Below, piece after piece: positions 1-7,406 of a stretch of DNA of 38,499 bases; the first letter of the stretch is position 1, and each line of letters opens with the position of its first letter. The position numbers were made by a program, and so were the translations under genes. The stretch is taken from positions 1-38,499 of the forward strand of contig JAIEPJ010000248.1 in assembly GCA_019749835.1 (NCBI GenBank), in the 5' to 3' direction. Source of the stretch: Phreatobacter sp. GTDB taxonomy: Bacteria; Pseudomonadota; Alphaproteobacteria; Rhizobiales; Phreatobacteraceae. The notes below the pieces were generated by a model. The model searched no databases. It was not told where the DNA came from and saw nothing but the letters and a program-made list of their open reading frames with translations.

Positions 1-1
1 C

Positions 2-283
2 GAGGCGGACGACGCCTTCCACCGCGCGCTGGTCGAGAGCGCCGCCAATGGCCGCATCAGCCGCATCGCCCGGACGGTCGGGGACCAGATGCACCGCGCG
101 CGGATGCTGACGCTGCACCTGCGCGGCAATCTCGGCGCCTCCGGCGCGGAGCACGAGGCCATCATTGCCGCGATCCACGCCGGCGACGGCGCGGCGGCGG
201 ATGCTGCGGCGCGGCGCCATCGCCAGCGCACCCAACGCGAACTTCTGCCGCTCCTCGAGGCCTGGGGGCTGAAACATCTCTAG
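2..283 (+). CDS. GntR-family transcriptional regulator, C-terminal part (FCD domain), cut by the window edge
   Basis: The frame is open from base 2 to a TAG at 281-283 and lacks its N-terminal winged-helix DNA-binding domain, which lies outside the window. The first visible residues (EADDAFHRALVESAANGRI) match the core of the FCD ligand-binding domain of FadR/GntR regulators, where the Asp and His take part in metal or carboxylate-ligand binding. The rest forms the usual final helices, with the typical HEAIIAAIHAGD segment followed by an arginine-rich end. The first Bug binding-protein gene starts 62 bp downstream on the same strand, so this is probably the local regulator of the carboxylate uptake/catabolism genes at 346-3541, answering to an organic acid. 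That regulatory role is inferred from position only. Confidence 0.8.
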   Translation, partial: EADDAFHRALVESAANGRISRIARTVGDQMHRARMLTLHLRGNLGASGAEHEAIIAAIHAGDGAAADAAARRHRQRTQRELLPLLEAWGLKHL

Positions 284-345
284 CGGTCTCGGCCGCAGAC
301 CAGAGCCGCGAGCGAAGCGGCCAAGACCATCCAAGGGAGGATCCC

Positions 346-1320
346 ATGAGACGCATCATCTGCGGCCTTGCCGCGCTCGCCGCCGCCGCCTTCGCCGGAC
401 CGGCCCATGCCGACGTCTATCCCAGCCGCCAGATCACCCTGATCGTGCCCTTCGCGGCGGGCGGGCCGACGGACATCATCGCCCGGATCGTGGCCGACCA
501 CATGTCGCGCACGCTCGGCCAGACCATCGTGGTGGAGAATGCCGCGGGGGCCGGCGGCACCACGGCCTCGACCCGTGTGGCGCGGGCGACCCCCGACGGC
601 TACACGATCATGATGGGCAATCTGGGCACCCATTCCGCCTCGGTCGGTCTCTATCCGCGCCTCGCCTATGACCCGCGCACCGACTTCGAGCCGGTGATCA
701 ACACGGCGGGGACGCCGATGCTGATCTCGGCCCACAAGGATTTTCCCGCCAATACGCTGCAGGAGATGATCGCACTCATCCGGGCCAATCCGAGCCGCTA
801 CAATTACGGCCATGGCGGCGTCGGCTCGACCTCGCACCTGACCTGCGTCTTCTTCCATCACCTCGTCGGCGCACCGGTCCAGCACGTGCCGTTCCGCGGC
901 TCGGGACCGGCCATGGCGGCGCTGCTCGGCAAGCAGCTCGACTATGTCTGCGACCAGACCGTCGGCATCGTGCCGCAGCTCGCCAACCTGAAAACCTTCG
1001 TGGTGGCAACGCCCGCCCGGCTGCCGACGGCGCCCGACGTGCCGACCAGCGCGGAAGGCGGCCTGCCGCAGTTCCAGGCGGTCGGCTGGAACGCCATCTT
1101 CGCGCCCAAGGGCACGCCGCGGCCGATCGTCGACCGGCTCAACGCCGCCGGCCGGGCCGCCCTCGCCGACGAGGCGGTGCGCAAGCGGCTGCTCGAACTC
1201 GGTTGCGAGATCCCCGATGCGGCGGGCCAGACGCCGGAAGCGCTGCGTGCGCATGTCGCAGCCGAGGTCGACAAGTGGACGCCGGTGATCAAGGCGGCCG
1301 GCGTCACGGCGGGAAACTGA
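346..1320 (+). CDS. Bug (TctC) family periplasmic tricarboxylate-type binding protein, copy 1
   Basis: This 324-residue protein has a Sec signal peptide (about residues 1-22, ending near HAD) and the full Bug/TctC fold. The ITLIVPFAAGGPTDIIAR segment near the N-terminus is the family's substrate-loop signature. VENAAGAGG, the PDGYTI segment and the late GWNAIFAPKGTP segment are also typical. Bug proteins bind organic acids or aromatic acids and normally deliver them to TctAB-type permeases, but many copies are orphans, as here. The start is set by a strong AAGGGAGG site six bases before the ATG. The gene follows a GntR regulator and is clearly paralogous to the Bug gene at 2558, with shared length and motifs throughout. 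The ligand cannot be read from sequence. Confidence 0.93.
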   Translation: MRRIICGLAALAAAAFAGPAHADVYPSRQITLIVPFAAGGPTDIIARIVADHMSRTLGQTIVVENAAGAGGTTASTRVARATPDGYTIMMGNLGTHSASVGLYPRLAYDPRTDFEPVINTAGTPMLISAHKDFPANTLQEMIALIRANPSRYNYGHGGVGSTSHLTCVFFHHLVGAPVQHVPFRGSGPAMAALLGKQLDYVCDQTVGIVPQLANLKTFVVATPARLPTAPDVPTSAEGGLPQFQAVGWNAIFAPKGTPRPIVDRLNAAGRAALADEAVRKRLLELGCEIPDAAGQTPEALRAHVAAEVDKWTPVIKAAGVTAGN

Positions 1321-1404
1321 GGCGGACGGGGGAAGGGCCCCTTGGTCGGCTGCTGTCGGCATCCGCCGCTGGCTTGGCCTTTCCCCAGCCGGGGGAGGTC
1401 GGGA

Positions 1405-1433
1405 CCTCGCGTCGACAGGCTCTCGCGACGAGG
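1405..1433. terminator. Hairpin between converging genes, possible terminator
   Basis: CCTCG at 1405-1409 and the following GTCG pair with CGACGAGG at 1426-1433, leaving one bulged base and a loop of about 11 bases. The hairpin lies between the end of the rightward Bug gene (1320) and the end of the leftward dehalogenase-like gene (1525). There is no T-run, so intrinsic termination is uncertain. The remainder of the 204-bp gap shows no gene. Confidence 0.3.
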
Positions 1434-1524
1434 GAATAACCGATCGGGTTGCGCTCCGGGAACTCACCGGCCATGACGGAGCGGGCGGTCGCCATGTGGG
1501 GCGGGCGTCCCTTGCCTCGTCACC

Positions 1525-2421
1525 TCACACGAAGAACCGCTCGAACTCCTCCGTCACCTCCTCCGGCAGTTCCTCGGCGAGATAGTGGCCGCCCGGCAGC
1601 GCCCGGCCGCTGACATCCGTGGCGCGCTCGCGCCACAGGGCGAGGGCGTCGAAACAACTGGCGATGACGCCGTTCTGCCCCCAGAGCACCCGCAGCGGGC
1701 AGGCCAGCTTTCGGCCGCCGTCGGCATCGTCATGGGCGATGTCGATGGTGGCCGCGGCGCGATAGTCCTCGCAACTGGCATGGATGACGGCAGGGTCGCG
1801 GAAGCAGCGCAGATACTCGGCCAGTGCGGCGGGAGCGAAGGGCGTCAGGCCGGCCGCGCCGGACCCGCATTTCTTCAGCCAATAGGCGTCGGGATCGGAC
1901 CCGATCATGCGCTCGGGGAAGGGCGCTGGCGTGATCAGGAAGAACCAGTGCCAGTAGGCCCTGGCGAAGGCATCGGTCGTGTCGCGATACATTTCCCGGG
2001 TCGGGGCGATGTCGAGGACCGCGAGCTTTCGCACACGGTCGGCATGGTCGAGGGCGAGGCGGTGGGCGACGCGTCCGCCACGGTCGTGGCCGGCGAGGAA
2101 GAAGCGCTCGTGGCCGAGGGCGGTCATCACCTCTGCCATGTCCTGCGCCATGGCGCGCTTGGAATAGGGCGCGTGGTCAGCGGTGGTGTCCGGCTTGCCG
2201 CTGTCGCCATAGCCGCGCAGGTCGGCGGCAACCACCGTGTAGCGCTCGGCGAGCCGGGGTGCGACCTTGTGCCAGAGGGCATGGGTCTGCGGGTAGCCAT
2301 GGAGAAGGAGAAGGGCAGGACCTGACCCGCCGGTGCGCAGATGGATGGTCGTGCCCGAGGTCTTGACGTCCTCCAGCCGGAATCCGTGGAAGAGGCTGTC
2401 GGTCGCCGCCCGCTCGCTCAT
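1525..2421 (-). CDS. Alpha/beta hydrolase, fluoroacetate/haloacetate dehalogenase family
   Basis: The 298-residue protein is an alpha/beta hydrolase with oxyanion segment LLLLHGYPQTHALW (37-50) and nucleophile elbow GHDRGG (111-116). Relative to the well-studied Rhodopseudomonas fluoroacetate dehalogenase, it keeps the nucleophile Asp113, the acid Asp137 in the DIAPT segment exactly 24 residues later, His279, carboxylate-binding Arg114 and Arg117, and the halide pocket residues His158, Trp159 and Tyr220. Such enzymes attack the alpha carbon of a haloacetate, release halide and form glycolate (EC 3.8.1.3). The start has an AAGGAG site eight bases upstream. No signal peptide is present, so the protein is cytoplasmic. 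It is divergent from the second Bug gene and lies between two Bug genes. Family placement is firm. Fluoride versus chloride preference, or an unrelated ester substrate, needs an assay. Confidence 0.85.
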   Translation of the reverse strand: MSERAATDSLFHGFRLEDVKTSGTTIHLRTGGSGPALLLLHGYPQTHALWHKVAPRLAERYTVVAADLRGYGDSGKPDTTADHAPYSKRAMAQDMAEVMTALGHERFFLAGHDRGGRVAHRLALDHADRVRKLAVLDIAPTREMYRDTTDAFARAYWHWFFLITPAPFPERMIGSDPDAYWLKKCGSGAAGLTPFAPAALAEYLRCFRDPAVIHASCEDYRAAATIDIAHDDADGGRKLACPLRVLWGQNGVIASCFDALALWRERATDVSGRALPGGHYLAEELPEEVTEEFERFFV

Positions 2422-2470
2422 ACTGTTGTCTCCTTGCCGGCACCTGTCGGTGCGCTACGTAAACCTACCC

Positions 2471-2501
2471 AAGTCGATGGGAATTGAGTATGCGAAGTCG
2501 A
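2471..2501. promoter_or_regulatory. Direct repeats AAGTCGA in the divergent intergenic region, possible operator
   Basis: AAGTCGA occurs at 2471-2477 and again at 2495-2501, with 24 bases between the two starts. They sit in the 136-bp gap separating the leftward dehalogenase-like gene from the rightward Bug gene, where both promoters must lie. Repeats of this spacing could seat a regulator, but no known consensus is matched and chance cannot be excluded. A small palindrome TACGTA lies at 2456-2461. Confidence 0.25.
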
Positions 2502-2557
2502 CAACGGGGCCATCCCTTCGGCGCCGGGCAGGACATTGCACTTCCAGGAGGATCCGT

Positions 2558-3541
2558 ATGAACAGACGCCACCTCATCGCCGCGGGCGCGATCGCAGCCT
2601 TTGCCGGTATCGCTCCGGCTGCCGCGCAGACCTATCCCACCCGCGCCATCACCATGATCATTCCCTTCGCCGCCGGTGGCCCGACCGATGTGGTCGCGCG
2701 CATCGTTGCGGAAGCCATGTCGAAGAATCTCGGTCAGGCGGTGGTGATCGAAAACGTCGCCGGCGCCGGCGGCACGACGGGCGCGACCCGTCTCACCCAG
2801 CAGCAGCCCGACGGCTACACGATCATGATCGGCCATACGGGCACCCATGCCGCTTCGGTCGCCCTCTATCCGAACCTGCGCTACAATCCGGTGACGGATT
2901 TCGCCCAGATCGGCCTGGTCAACACCAACGCCATCCTGATCACGGCGAAGAAGGCGCTGCCGGCCAACACGCTGGCCGAATTCGTGACCTGGCTGAAGGC
3001 CAACGAACGTACCGCCAACAACGCGCATGCCGGCATCGGCTCGGTCAGCCACACGACCTGCCTGCTGCTGCACGCCATCATCGGTGTGAAGCCGCAGAGC
3101 GTTCCCTATCGCGGCACCGGCCCGGCCATGAACGATCTCGTCGCCGGCCAGGTCGACTATCTCTGCGACCAGGTCGTCAACGTTGCCCCGCAGGTCCGCG
3201 CCGGCACGATCAAGGCCTTCGCCGTCGCCCAGGCGACGCGCAACGCCGCCCTGCCGGATGTCCCGACCACGACCGAGGCCGGCCTGCCCGGCTACCAGGT
3301 GGTGGTGTGGAACGCCATGCTGGCGCCGAAGGGCACGCCGGAGCCTATCGTCAACCGGCTGAACGAGTCGCTTCGCGCGGCGCTCGCCGATGCGGGCGTC
3401 CGGGCCCGGCTGGCCGAGCTCGGCGCCGACCTGCCCGCCGACAATCTCGCGACGCCGGCCGGCCTGCGTGCCTTCCTCGAGGCGGAAATCGCCAAGTGGA
3501 CCCCGGTCATCCGCGCGGCCGGCGTCACCGCCAGCAACTGA
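2558..3541 (+). CDS. Bug (TctC) family periplasmic tricarboxylate-type binding protein, copy 2
   Basis: The 327-residue protein begins with a signal peptide (MNRRHLIAAGAIAAFAG to about AAAQ, residue 23). It shows the same family signatures as copy 1: IPFAAGGPTDVVAR, VENVAGAGGTTGATR, the PDGYTI segment and VWNAMLAPKGTP. The chosen ATG has an AGGAGG site about seven bases upstream. The frame stays open further upstream, but that extension has no signal peptide and overlaps the divergent hydrolase. Copies 1 and 2 align over their full lengths and look like a local duplication that has diverged, so they may bind different acids. No TctA or TctB permease gene is nearby. A double hairpin follows the stop codon. 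Confidence 0.93.
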   Translation: MNRRHLIAAGAIAAFAGIAPAAAQTYPTRAITMIIPFAAGGPTDVVARIVAEAMSKNLGQAVVIENVAGAGGTTGATRLTQQQPDGYTIMIGHTGTHAASVALYPNLRYNPVTDFAQIGLVNTNAILITAKKALPANTLAEFVTWLKANERTANNAHAGIGSVSHTTCLLLHAIIGVKPQSVPYRGTGPAMNDLVAGQVDYLCDQVVNVAPQVRAGTIKAFAVAQATRNAALPDVPTTTEAGLPGYQVVVWNAMLAPKGTPEPIVNRLNESLRAALADAGVRARLAELGADLPADNLATPAGLRAFLEAEIAKWTPVIRAAGVTASN

Positions 3542-3547
3542 CCCTCC

Positions 3548-3623
3548 GGAACGGGGCGGCCAAGGCCCGCCCCGGTTCCTCAGAACAGCAACGGCCCCGT
3601 CGCTCCCAAGGCGCGGGGCCGTT
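3548..3623. terminator. Tandem hairpins, probable bidirectional terminator
   Basis: Two GC-rich hairpins follow the Bug copy 2 stop codon. The first (3548-3579) pairs GGAACGGGGCGG with CCCGCCCCGGTTCC, with one bulge. The second (3590-3623) pairs AACGGCCCCG with CGGGGCCGTT perfectly around a 14-base loop and runs into a short TTTCG. They sit between the ends of converging genes (3541 and 3661) and can serve both strands. Confidence 0.7.
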
Positions 3624-3660
3624 TCGCGTCTTCGTGTCGGCGTCGAAGGGGCGCCACCGC

Positions 3661-4710
3661 TCAGCGCGGCGCGGGCATCCGGTTGTCGAAGCGACGCGAC
3701 CATTCGGAGAGGATGCGGTCGCGGTTCTGCGCCATCCAGGAAAAGTCATTGCGCAGCATGCGCTCCTCGGCATGGGGCGGGTAGTTGGCCGGCCGGTTGA
3801 CGACGTCGCGATGGGCCACCACGGCGTAGAACTGCGCGTAGAGTTCGTTGGCGCGACGGCTGGTCGCCCAGTCGGCGATGCGGCGGGCGGCATCGGCCTG
3901 CCGCGCCGGCCGGTCGCGGACCAGAGCGAAGGCCTCCATTTCCCACCCCGCGCCGTCTTCCGGCACGATGACGTCGATGGGGGCCCCCATGCTCTTCTCA
4001 CGCGCGCCGCGCATGTCGAAGGACAGGCCCACCACCCGTTCGCCGCGCGCCGACTGGACGCAGGGTGCGCTGCCGGAATGGGTGTAGATCGCGACATAGT
4101 CGTGCAACTGTTCCATGAAGGCCCAGGCGGCTTCCTCGCCCATCATCTGGATCCAGCCGGCGACGAGCAGGAAGCCGGTGCCCGACGACGCGGGATGGGG
4201 CATGACGATCCGCTGGCGCAGGGCCGGGTGGAGCAATTCGCGCCAGCGGATCGGCGCCGGGGCGCCGACCTTGCGGGCCTCGTCACGGTTGAAGCAGATG
4301 GCCGCCACATAGGCGTCCATTCCCGTCCATCGCGGGAGCGCCGCGGAATCGCGGAAGGCCGGCTTGATCTCCTCGATATTGCGCGGCTTGTAGGGCTCGA
4401 GGAGGTCGGATGTCGCGAAGAGCAGCAGGCTGGTCGCCGCCAGACCGAAGATCATGTCGGCGCGCGGGTTCTCCCGTTCGGCCAGCACCCGGGCGGTGAT
4501 GACGCCGGTCGAATCGCGCACCCAGCGGACCTCGATGTCGGGCAGGTCCGTCTCGATCGCCTGCTTGAACACGGCGAGCTGGTCGGTCTCGACGGAGGTG
4601 TAGAGCGTCACCTGCGTGCGCGCCTGGGCCCAGGTCTCCTGCCCGGTCAGGGTCAATGCCAGCAGGGCGAGGCCGAGGCGGATGCCTGAACCGACGAAGC
4701 GCATCGTCAT
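3661..4710 (-). CDS. ABC-type periplasmic binding protein, 2-aminoethylphosphonate (PhnS-like) family, orphan
   Basis: The 349-residue protein has a signal peptide (about 1-29, ending WAQA) and a family-1 extracellular binding fold. The run of conserved segments VTLYTSVETDQL, VRWVRDSTGVITARV, GLAATSLLLFA, WTGMDAYVAAICFNRDEA, VMPHPASSGTGF, YTHSGSAPC and NDFSWMAQNRDRILSEW matches the group annotated as 2-aminoethylphosphonate ABC-transporter binding proteins. That group would bind a phosphonate or a similar small zwitterion or metal chelate in the periplasm. No ATPase or permease gene is next to it, so it is an orphan or pairs with a distant transporter. An AGGGG site lies about eight bases before the first ATG. 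An internal ATG two codons later is an equally possible start. The glycerate kinase gene lies upstream on the same strand, 31 bp away, so co-transcription is likely. Confidence 0.82.
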   Translation of the reverse strand: MTMRFVGSGIRLGLALLALTLTGQETWAQARTQVTLYTSVETDQLAVFKQAIETDLPDIEVRWVRDSTGVITARVLAERENPRADMIFGLAATSLLLFATSDLLEPYKPRNIEEIKPAFRDSAALPRWTGMDAYVAAICFNRDEARKVGAPAPIRWRELLHPALRQRIVMPHPASSGTGFLLVAGWIQMMGEEAAWAFMEQLHDYVAIYTHSGSAPCVQSARGERVVGLSFDMRGAREKSMGAPIDVIVPEDGAGWEMEAFALVRDRPARQADAARRIADWATSRRANELYAQFYAVVAHRDVVNRPANYPPHAEERMLRNDFSWMAQNRDRILSEWSRRFDNRMPAPR

Positions 4711-4741
4711 TTGTCATCCCCTGAGCCGGACCGCGACGCCA

Positions 4742-6034
4742 TCATTGCACAAGGATGGCGCGGAAATCGTTGACGTTGGTATGTGACGGTCCAGTGACAA
4801 CGAGGCCATCGAGGGCGGAGAAAAAGCCGAAGCCGTCGTGACGGTCGAGGAATGTCCGTGGCGAAAGCCCCCGGGCCTCGGCCGCGGCGAGGATCTCCGG
4901 CGTCACCAGGGCGCCGGCATTGGCCTCGATGCCGTCGATGCCGTCGGTGTCGAGGGCGATGGCGTGGATGCGCGCGCGCAGGGTCGGCGGCAGCGGCTGG
5001 ATGGCGGCGGCGAAGGCCAGGGCGAATTCCGAATTGCGGCCACCGCGGCCGATCGGGCGGTCCTTCGGCAGGGTGACCGTGGTCTCGCCGCCCGACAGGA
5101 TCAGCAGGGGCGGCGGCGCGGGCAGGCCGTGTTCCAGCACCGATCGGGCCAGGGCGGCATGGACCTGCGCCACGTCGCGCGCCTCGCCCTCGATCGTGTC
5201 GCCGAGGATGAGGGTCGGCAGACCCGCCGCCGCGGCGATGCGGGCGGCGGCGCGCAGGCTCTCGACGGGACGGGCGATGAGGCGGACTTCGCTGCCACCA
5301 GCGAAGGCTGCATGGTCCGGCTTGACGCTCTCGCAGGCGGGGCTGGCGAGATGGGCCATCACGGCGGCCGGCAGGTCCATGCGGTAGCGGGCGACGATGG
5401 CGAGCGCCTCCTCCCGCGTCGTCGGGTCGGGGACGGTCGGCCCCGAGGCGATGACGGCGGGATCGTCACCCGGCACGTCGGAAATGGCGATGGTCACGAG
5501 GCGGGCGGGATGGGCGGCCGCCGCCAGCCGGCCCCCTGCGACGGCCGAGACATGTTTCCGGACGCAGTTCATGGCGGTGATGTCGGCCCCTGAGGCGAGC
5601 AGGGCGGCATTGACCGTCTTGAGGTCGTCGAGGGTGAGGTCGCCGCCGGGCAGGGCGAGGAGCGCCGAGCCGCCGCCGGAGATCAGGGCGATGACGAGGT
5701 CGTCGGCGGTGAGGCCGTCGAGGCGCGCGAGGATGGCCCGGGTGGCGGCAAGGCCCGCCGCGTCGGGCACCGGGTGCGATGCCTCCAGAACTTCGATGCG
5801 GCTGCAGGGCACGGCATGGCCGTAGCGTGTGACGACCGTGCCCGTGAGCGGCGCCGGCCAGAGCTTCTCGAAGGCGGCCGCCATGCTCGCCGCCGCCTTG
5901 CCGGCGCCGACGACGATGGTGCGTCCGGCCGGCACGGCGGGCAGGTGATCGGCCATGCGGTCGGGCAGGGCGGCGGCGATGGCGGCATGGCCGAGTGACA
6001 GGAGAAAGGCGCGGGGATCGGAGACAAAGGTCAT
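4742..6034 (-). CDS. Glycerate 2-kinase, MOFRL family
   Basis: The 430-residue protein has the two-domain structure of type-2 glycerate kinases (also annotated TtuD/GckA). An N-terminal domain carries GAGKAA (43-48, Lys46), SGGGS (119-123) and NCVRKH (156-161). A C-terminal MOFRL domain carries GRGGRN (329-334), DTDGIDG (362-368) and TGPSHTN (414-420). It phosphorylates D-glycerate to 2-phosphoglycerate with ATP, the last step of glyoxylate or tartronate-semialdehyde assimilation. The start at 6034 has AGGA six bases upstream and opens on a natural N-terminus. An ATG 12 codons further upstream and a longer frame to 6259 are less likely because they run into the palindromic repeat. It may be co-transcribed with the downstream binding protein. 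Confidence 0.9.
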   Translation of the reverse strand: MTFVSDPRAFLLSLGHAAIAAALPDRMADHLPAVPAGRTIVVGAGKAAASMAAAFEKLWPAPLTGTVVTRYGHAVPCSRIEVLEASHPVPDAAGLAATRAILARLDGLTADDLVIALISGGGSALLALPGGDLTLDDLKTVNAALLASGADITAMNCVRKHVSAVAGGRLAAAAHPARLVTIAISDVPGDDPAVIASGPTVPDPTTREEALAIVARYRMDLPAAVMAHLASPACESVKPDHAAFAGGSEVRLIARPVESLRAAARIAAAAGLPTLILGDTIEGEARDVAQVHAALARSVLEHGLPAPPPLLILSGGETTVTLPKDRPIGRGGRNSEFALAFAAAIQPLPPTLRARIHAIALDTDGIDGIEANAGALVTPEILAAAEARGLSPRTFLDRHDGFGFFSALDGLVVTGPSHTNVNDFRAILVQ

Positions 6035-6104
6035 GGTGTCCTGCTTAGCCGGTGGATGGGATTTCGTCATCCGTGACCGACCGCGTCGATCTGCTGTGAG
6101 GAAG

Positions 6105-6151
6105 GGCCCACCCTGACCCTCTCCGCGCCGCGGGGAGGGTGCGGGTGGGCC
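6105..6151. repeat. Intergenic palindromic repeat, single copy of the GC-rich hairpin family
   Basis: A 47-bp near-perfect palindrome: GGCCCACCC at 6105 pairs with GGGTGGGCC at 6143-6151, and the inner ACCCTCTCCGCG pairs with CGCGGGGAGGGT with a single wobble. It lies in the 212-bp gap between divergent genes. It resembles the ends of the composite element at 17811-18000 (core CCCTC-CC-CGC / GCG-GG-GAGGG), so it belongs to a dispersed REP-like family. The rest of the gap shows no gene. Confidence 0.75.
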
Positions 6152-6246
6152 TATCGAACGTCTCGCACCACCCTCCCACCGCCGTTCCGCCGGATTGCCG
6201 GCCCCCGCCGCCTCCCCTAAATCCTGATGATGACCGGAGGCCGCCC

Positions 6247-7398
6247 ATGCTGTTCGCACTCACCGAGGAAGAGCTTCTCATCCGCGACACCGCGCGGACC
6301 ATGGCGCAGGAGATCGCCGCGCCGCTTGCTGCCGTCCTCGACCGCGGCGAGGGGCGCGCGCAGTTCCTCGCGAACCTGAAAACCTTCGCCGAGGCGGGCT
6401 TCATGGCGGTGAACGTCTCTGCCGAATTCGGCGGCACGGAAGCCGGCACGGCGGCCTTTGCGCTGGCCATCGAGGAACTCGGCTATGCCTGCGCATCGAC
6501 AGGCGTCACGGCGTCCGTCACCAACATGGTCGCCGAGGTGATCCAGGCGGTAGGCTCGGACGAGCAGAAGCGCGCCTATATCCCGAAGATCGCCGACGGC
6601 ACCTATCCCGCCGCCGGCTTCTGCCTGACCGAATCCGGCGCCGGGTCCGACCCCGCCGGCATGAAGACCCGCGCCCGCCGCGACGGCGATCATTTCGTGC
6701 TCGACGGCGAGAAGATCTACATCACCTCCGCCGAATATGCCGGGCTCTTCATCGTCTGGGCGGTGACCGATCCGGAGGCGCGGAAGGGCAAGGGCATTTC
6801 CTGCTTCCTGGTGGAAGCGGGCACGCCGGGCCTTTCCATCGGCAAGGCGGAGCGCAAGCTCGGCCAGCACGGCTCGGCCACCAATACGGTGCATTTCGAC
6901 GGCTGCCGGGTGCCGGCCGCGGCGCTGATGGGCAAGCTCGACGACGGCTTCCGCATCGCGGTGGGGGAACTCGCCGGAGGCCGCATCGGCATCGCCGCGC
7001 TCTCCCTTGGCATCGCTCGCGCCGCCATGGACGCGGCCAAGGCCTATGTGAAGGAGCGCCGCCAGTTCGGCCAGGCCATCGCCGACTTCCAGGGGATCCA
7101 GTGGATGGTGGCCGACCGCGAGACCGAGCTCGAGGCGGCGCGGCTCCTGATCCTGTCGGCGGCGGCGAAGAAGGACCGCGGCGAGCCCTTCGGCCGCGAG
7201 GCCTCCATGGCCAAGCTCTTCGCCTCCGAGGCGGCGGGGCGGGCCACTGACACCGCGCTGCAGCTCCACGGCGGCGCCGGCTACTGCGCCGACTACCCCG
7301 TCGAACGGCATGTGAGGGATGCGCGGATCACCCGCATCTATGAGGGGACGAGCGAGGTGCAGCGGCTTATCATCGCGCGGGAATCGTTCCGCCAATGA
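6247..7398 (+). CDS. Acyl-CoA dehydrogenase
   Basis: The 383-residue protein is a soluble FAD acyl-CoA dehydrogenase of standard length. It shows the N-terminal helical domain, the middle beta-domain signature (GFCLTESGAGSDPAG followed by LDGEKIYITSAEYAG), ERRQFGQAIADFQGIQW in the C-terminal domain, and the catalytic base Glu366 within YEGTSEVQR near the end. It oxidises an acyl-CoA to the 2-enoyl-CoA and passes electrons to ETF. The start has a CGGAGG site six bases upstream. The frame is open further upstream into the repeat, but that stretch does not resemble the family. Its stop overlaps or abuts the start of the glutathione S-transferase gene, so the two are coupled. Chain-length or branched specificity cannot be stated. 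Confidence 0.9.
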   Translation: MLFALTEEELLIRDTARTMAQEIAAPLAAVLDRGEGRAQFLANLKTFAEAGFMAVNVSAEFGGTEAGTAAFALAIEELGYACASTGVTASVTNMVAEVIQAVGSDEQKRAYIPKIADGTYPAAGFCLTESGAGSDPAGMKTRARRDGDHFVLDGEKIYITSAEYAGLFIVWAVTDPEARKGKGISCFLVEAGTPGLSIGKAERKLGQHGSATNTVHFDGCRVPAAALMGKLDDGFRIAVGELAGGRIGIAALSLGIARAAMDAAKAYVKERRQFGQAIADFQGIQWMVADRETELEAARLLILSAAAKKDRGEPFGREASMAKLFASEAAGRATDTALQLHGGAGYCADYPVERHVRDARITRIYEGTSEVQRLIIARESFRQ

Positions 7399-7406
7399 GG
7401 CCTCGC

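Noticed and set aside
2536-4689. A 717-codon plus-strand open frame
   Set aside because: It overlaps Bug copy 2 in another frame and is antisense to the phosphonate-type binder. Its translation has no recognisable domain.
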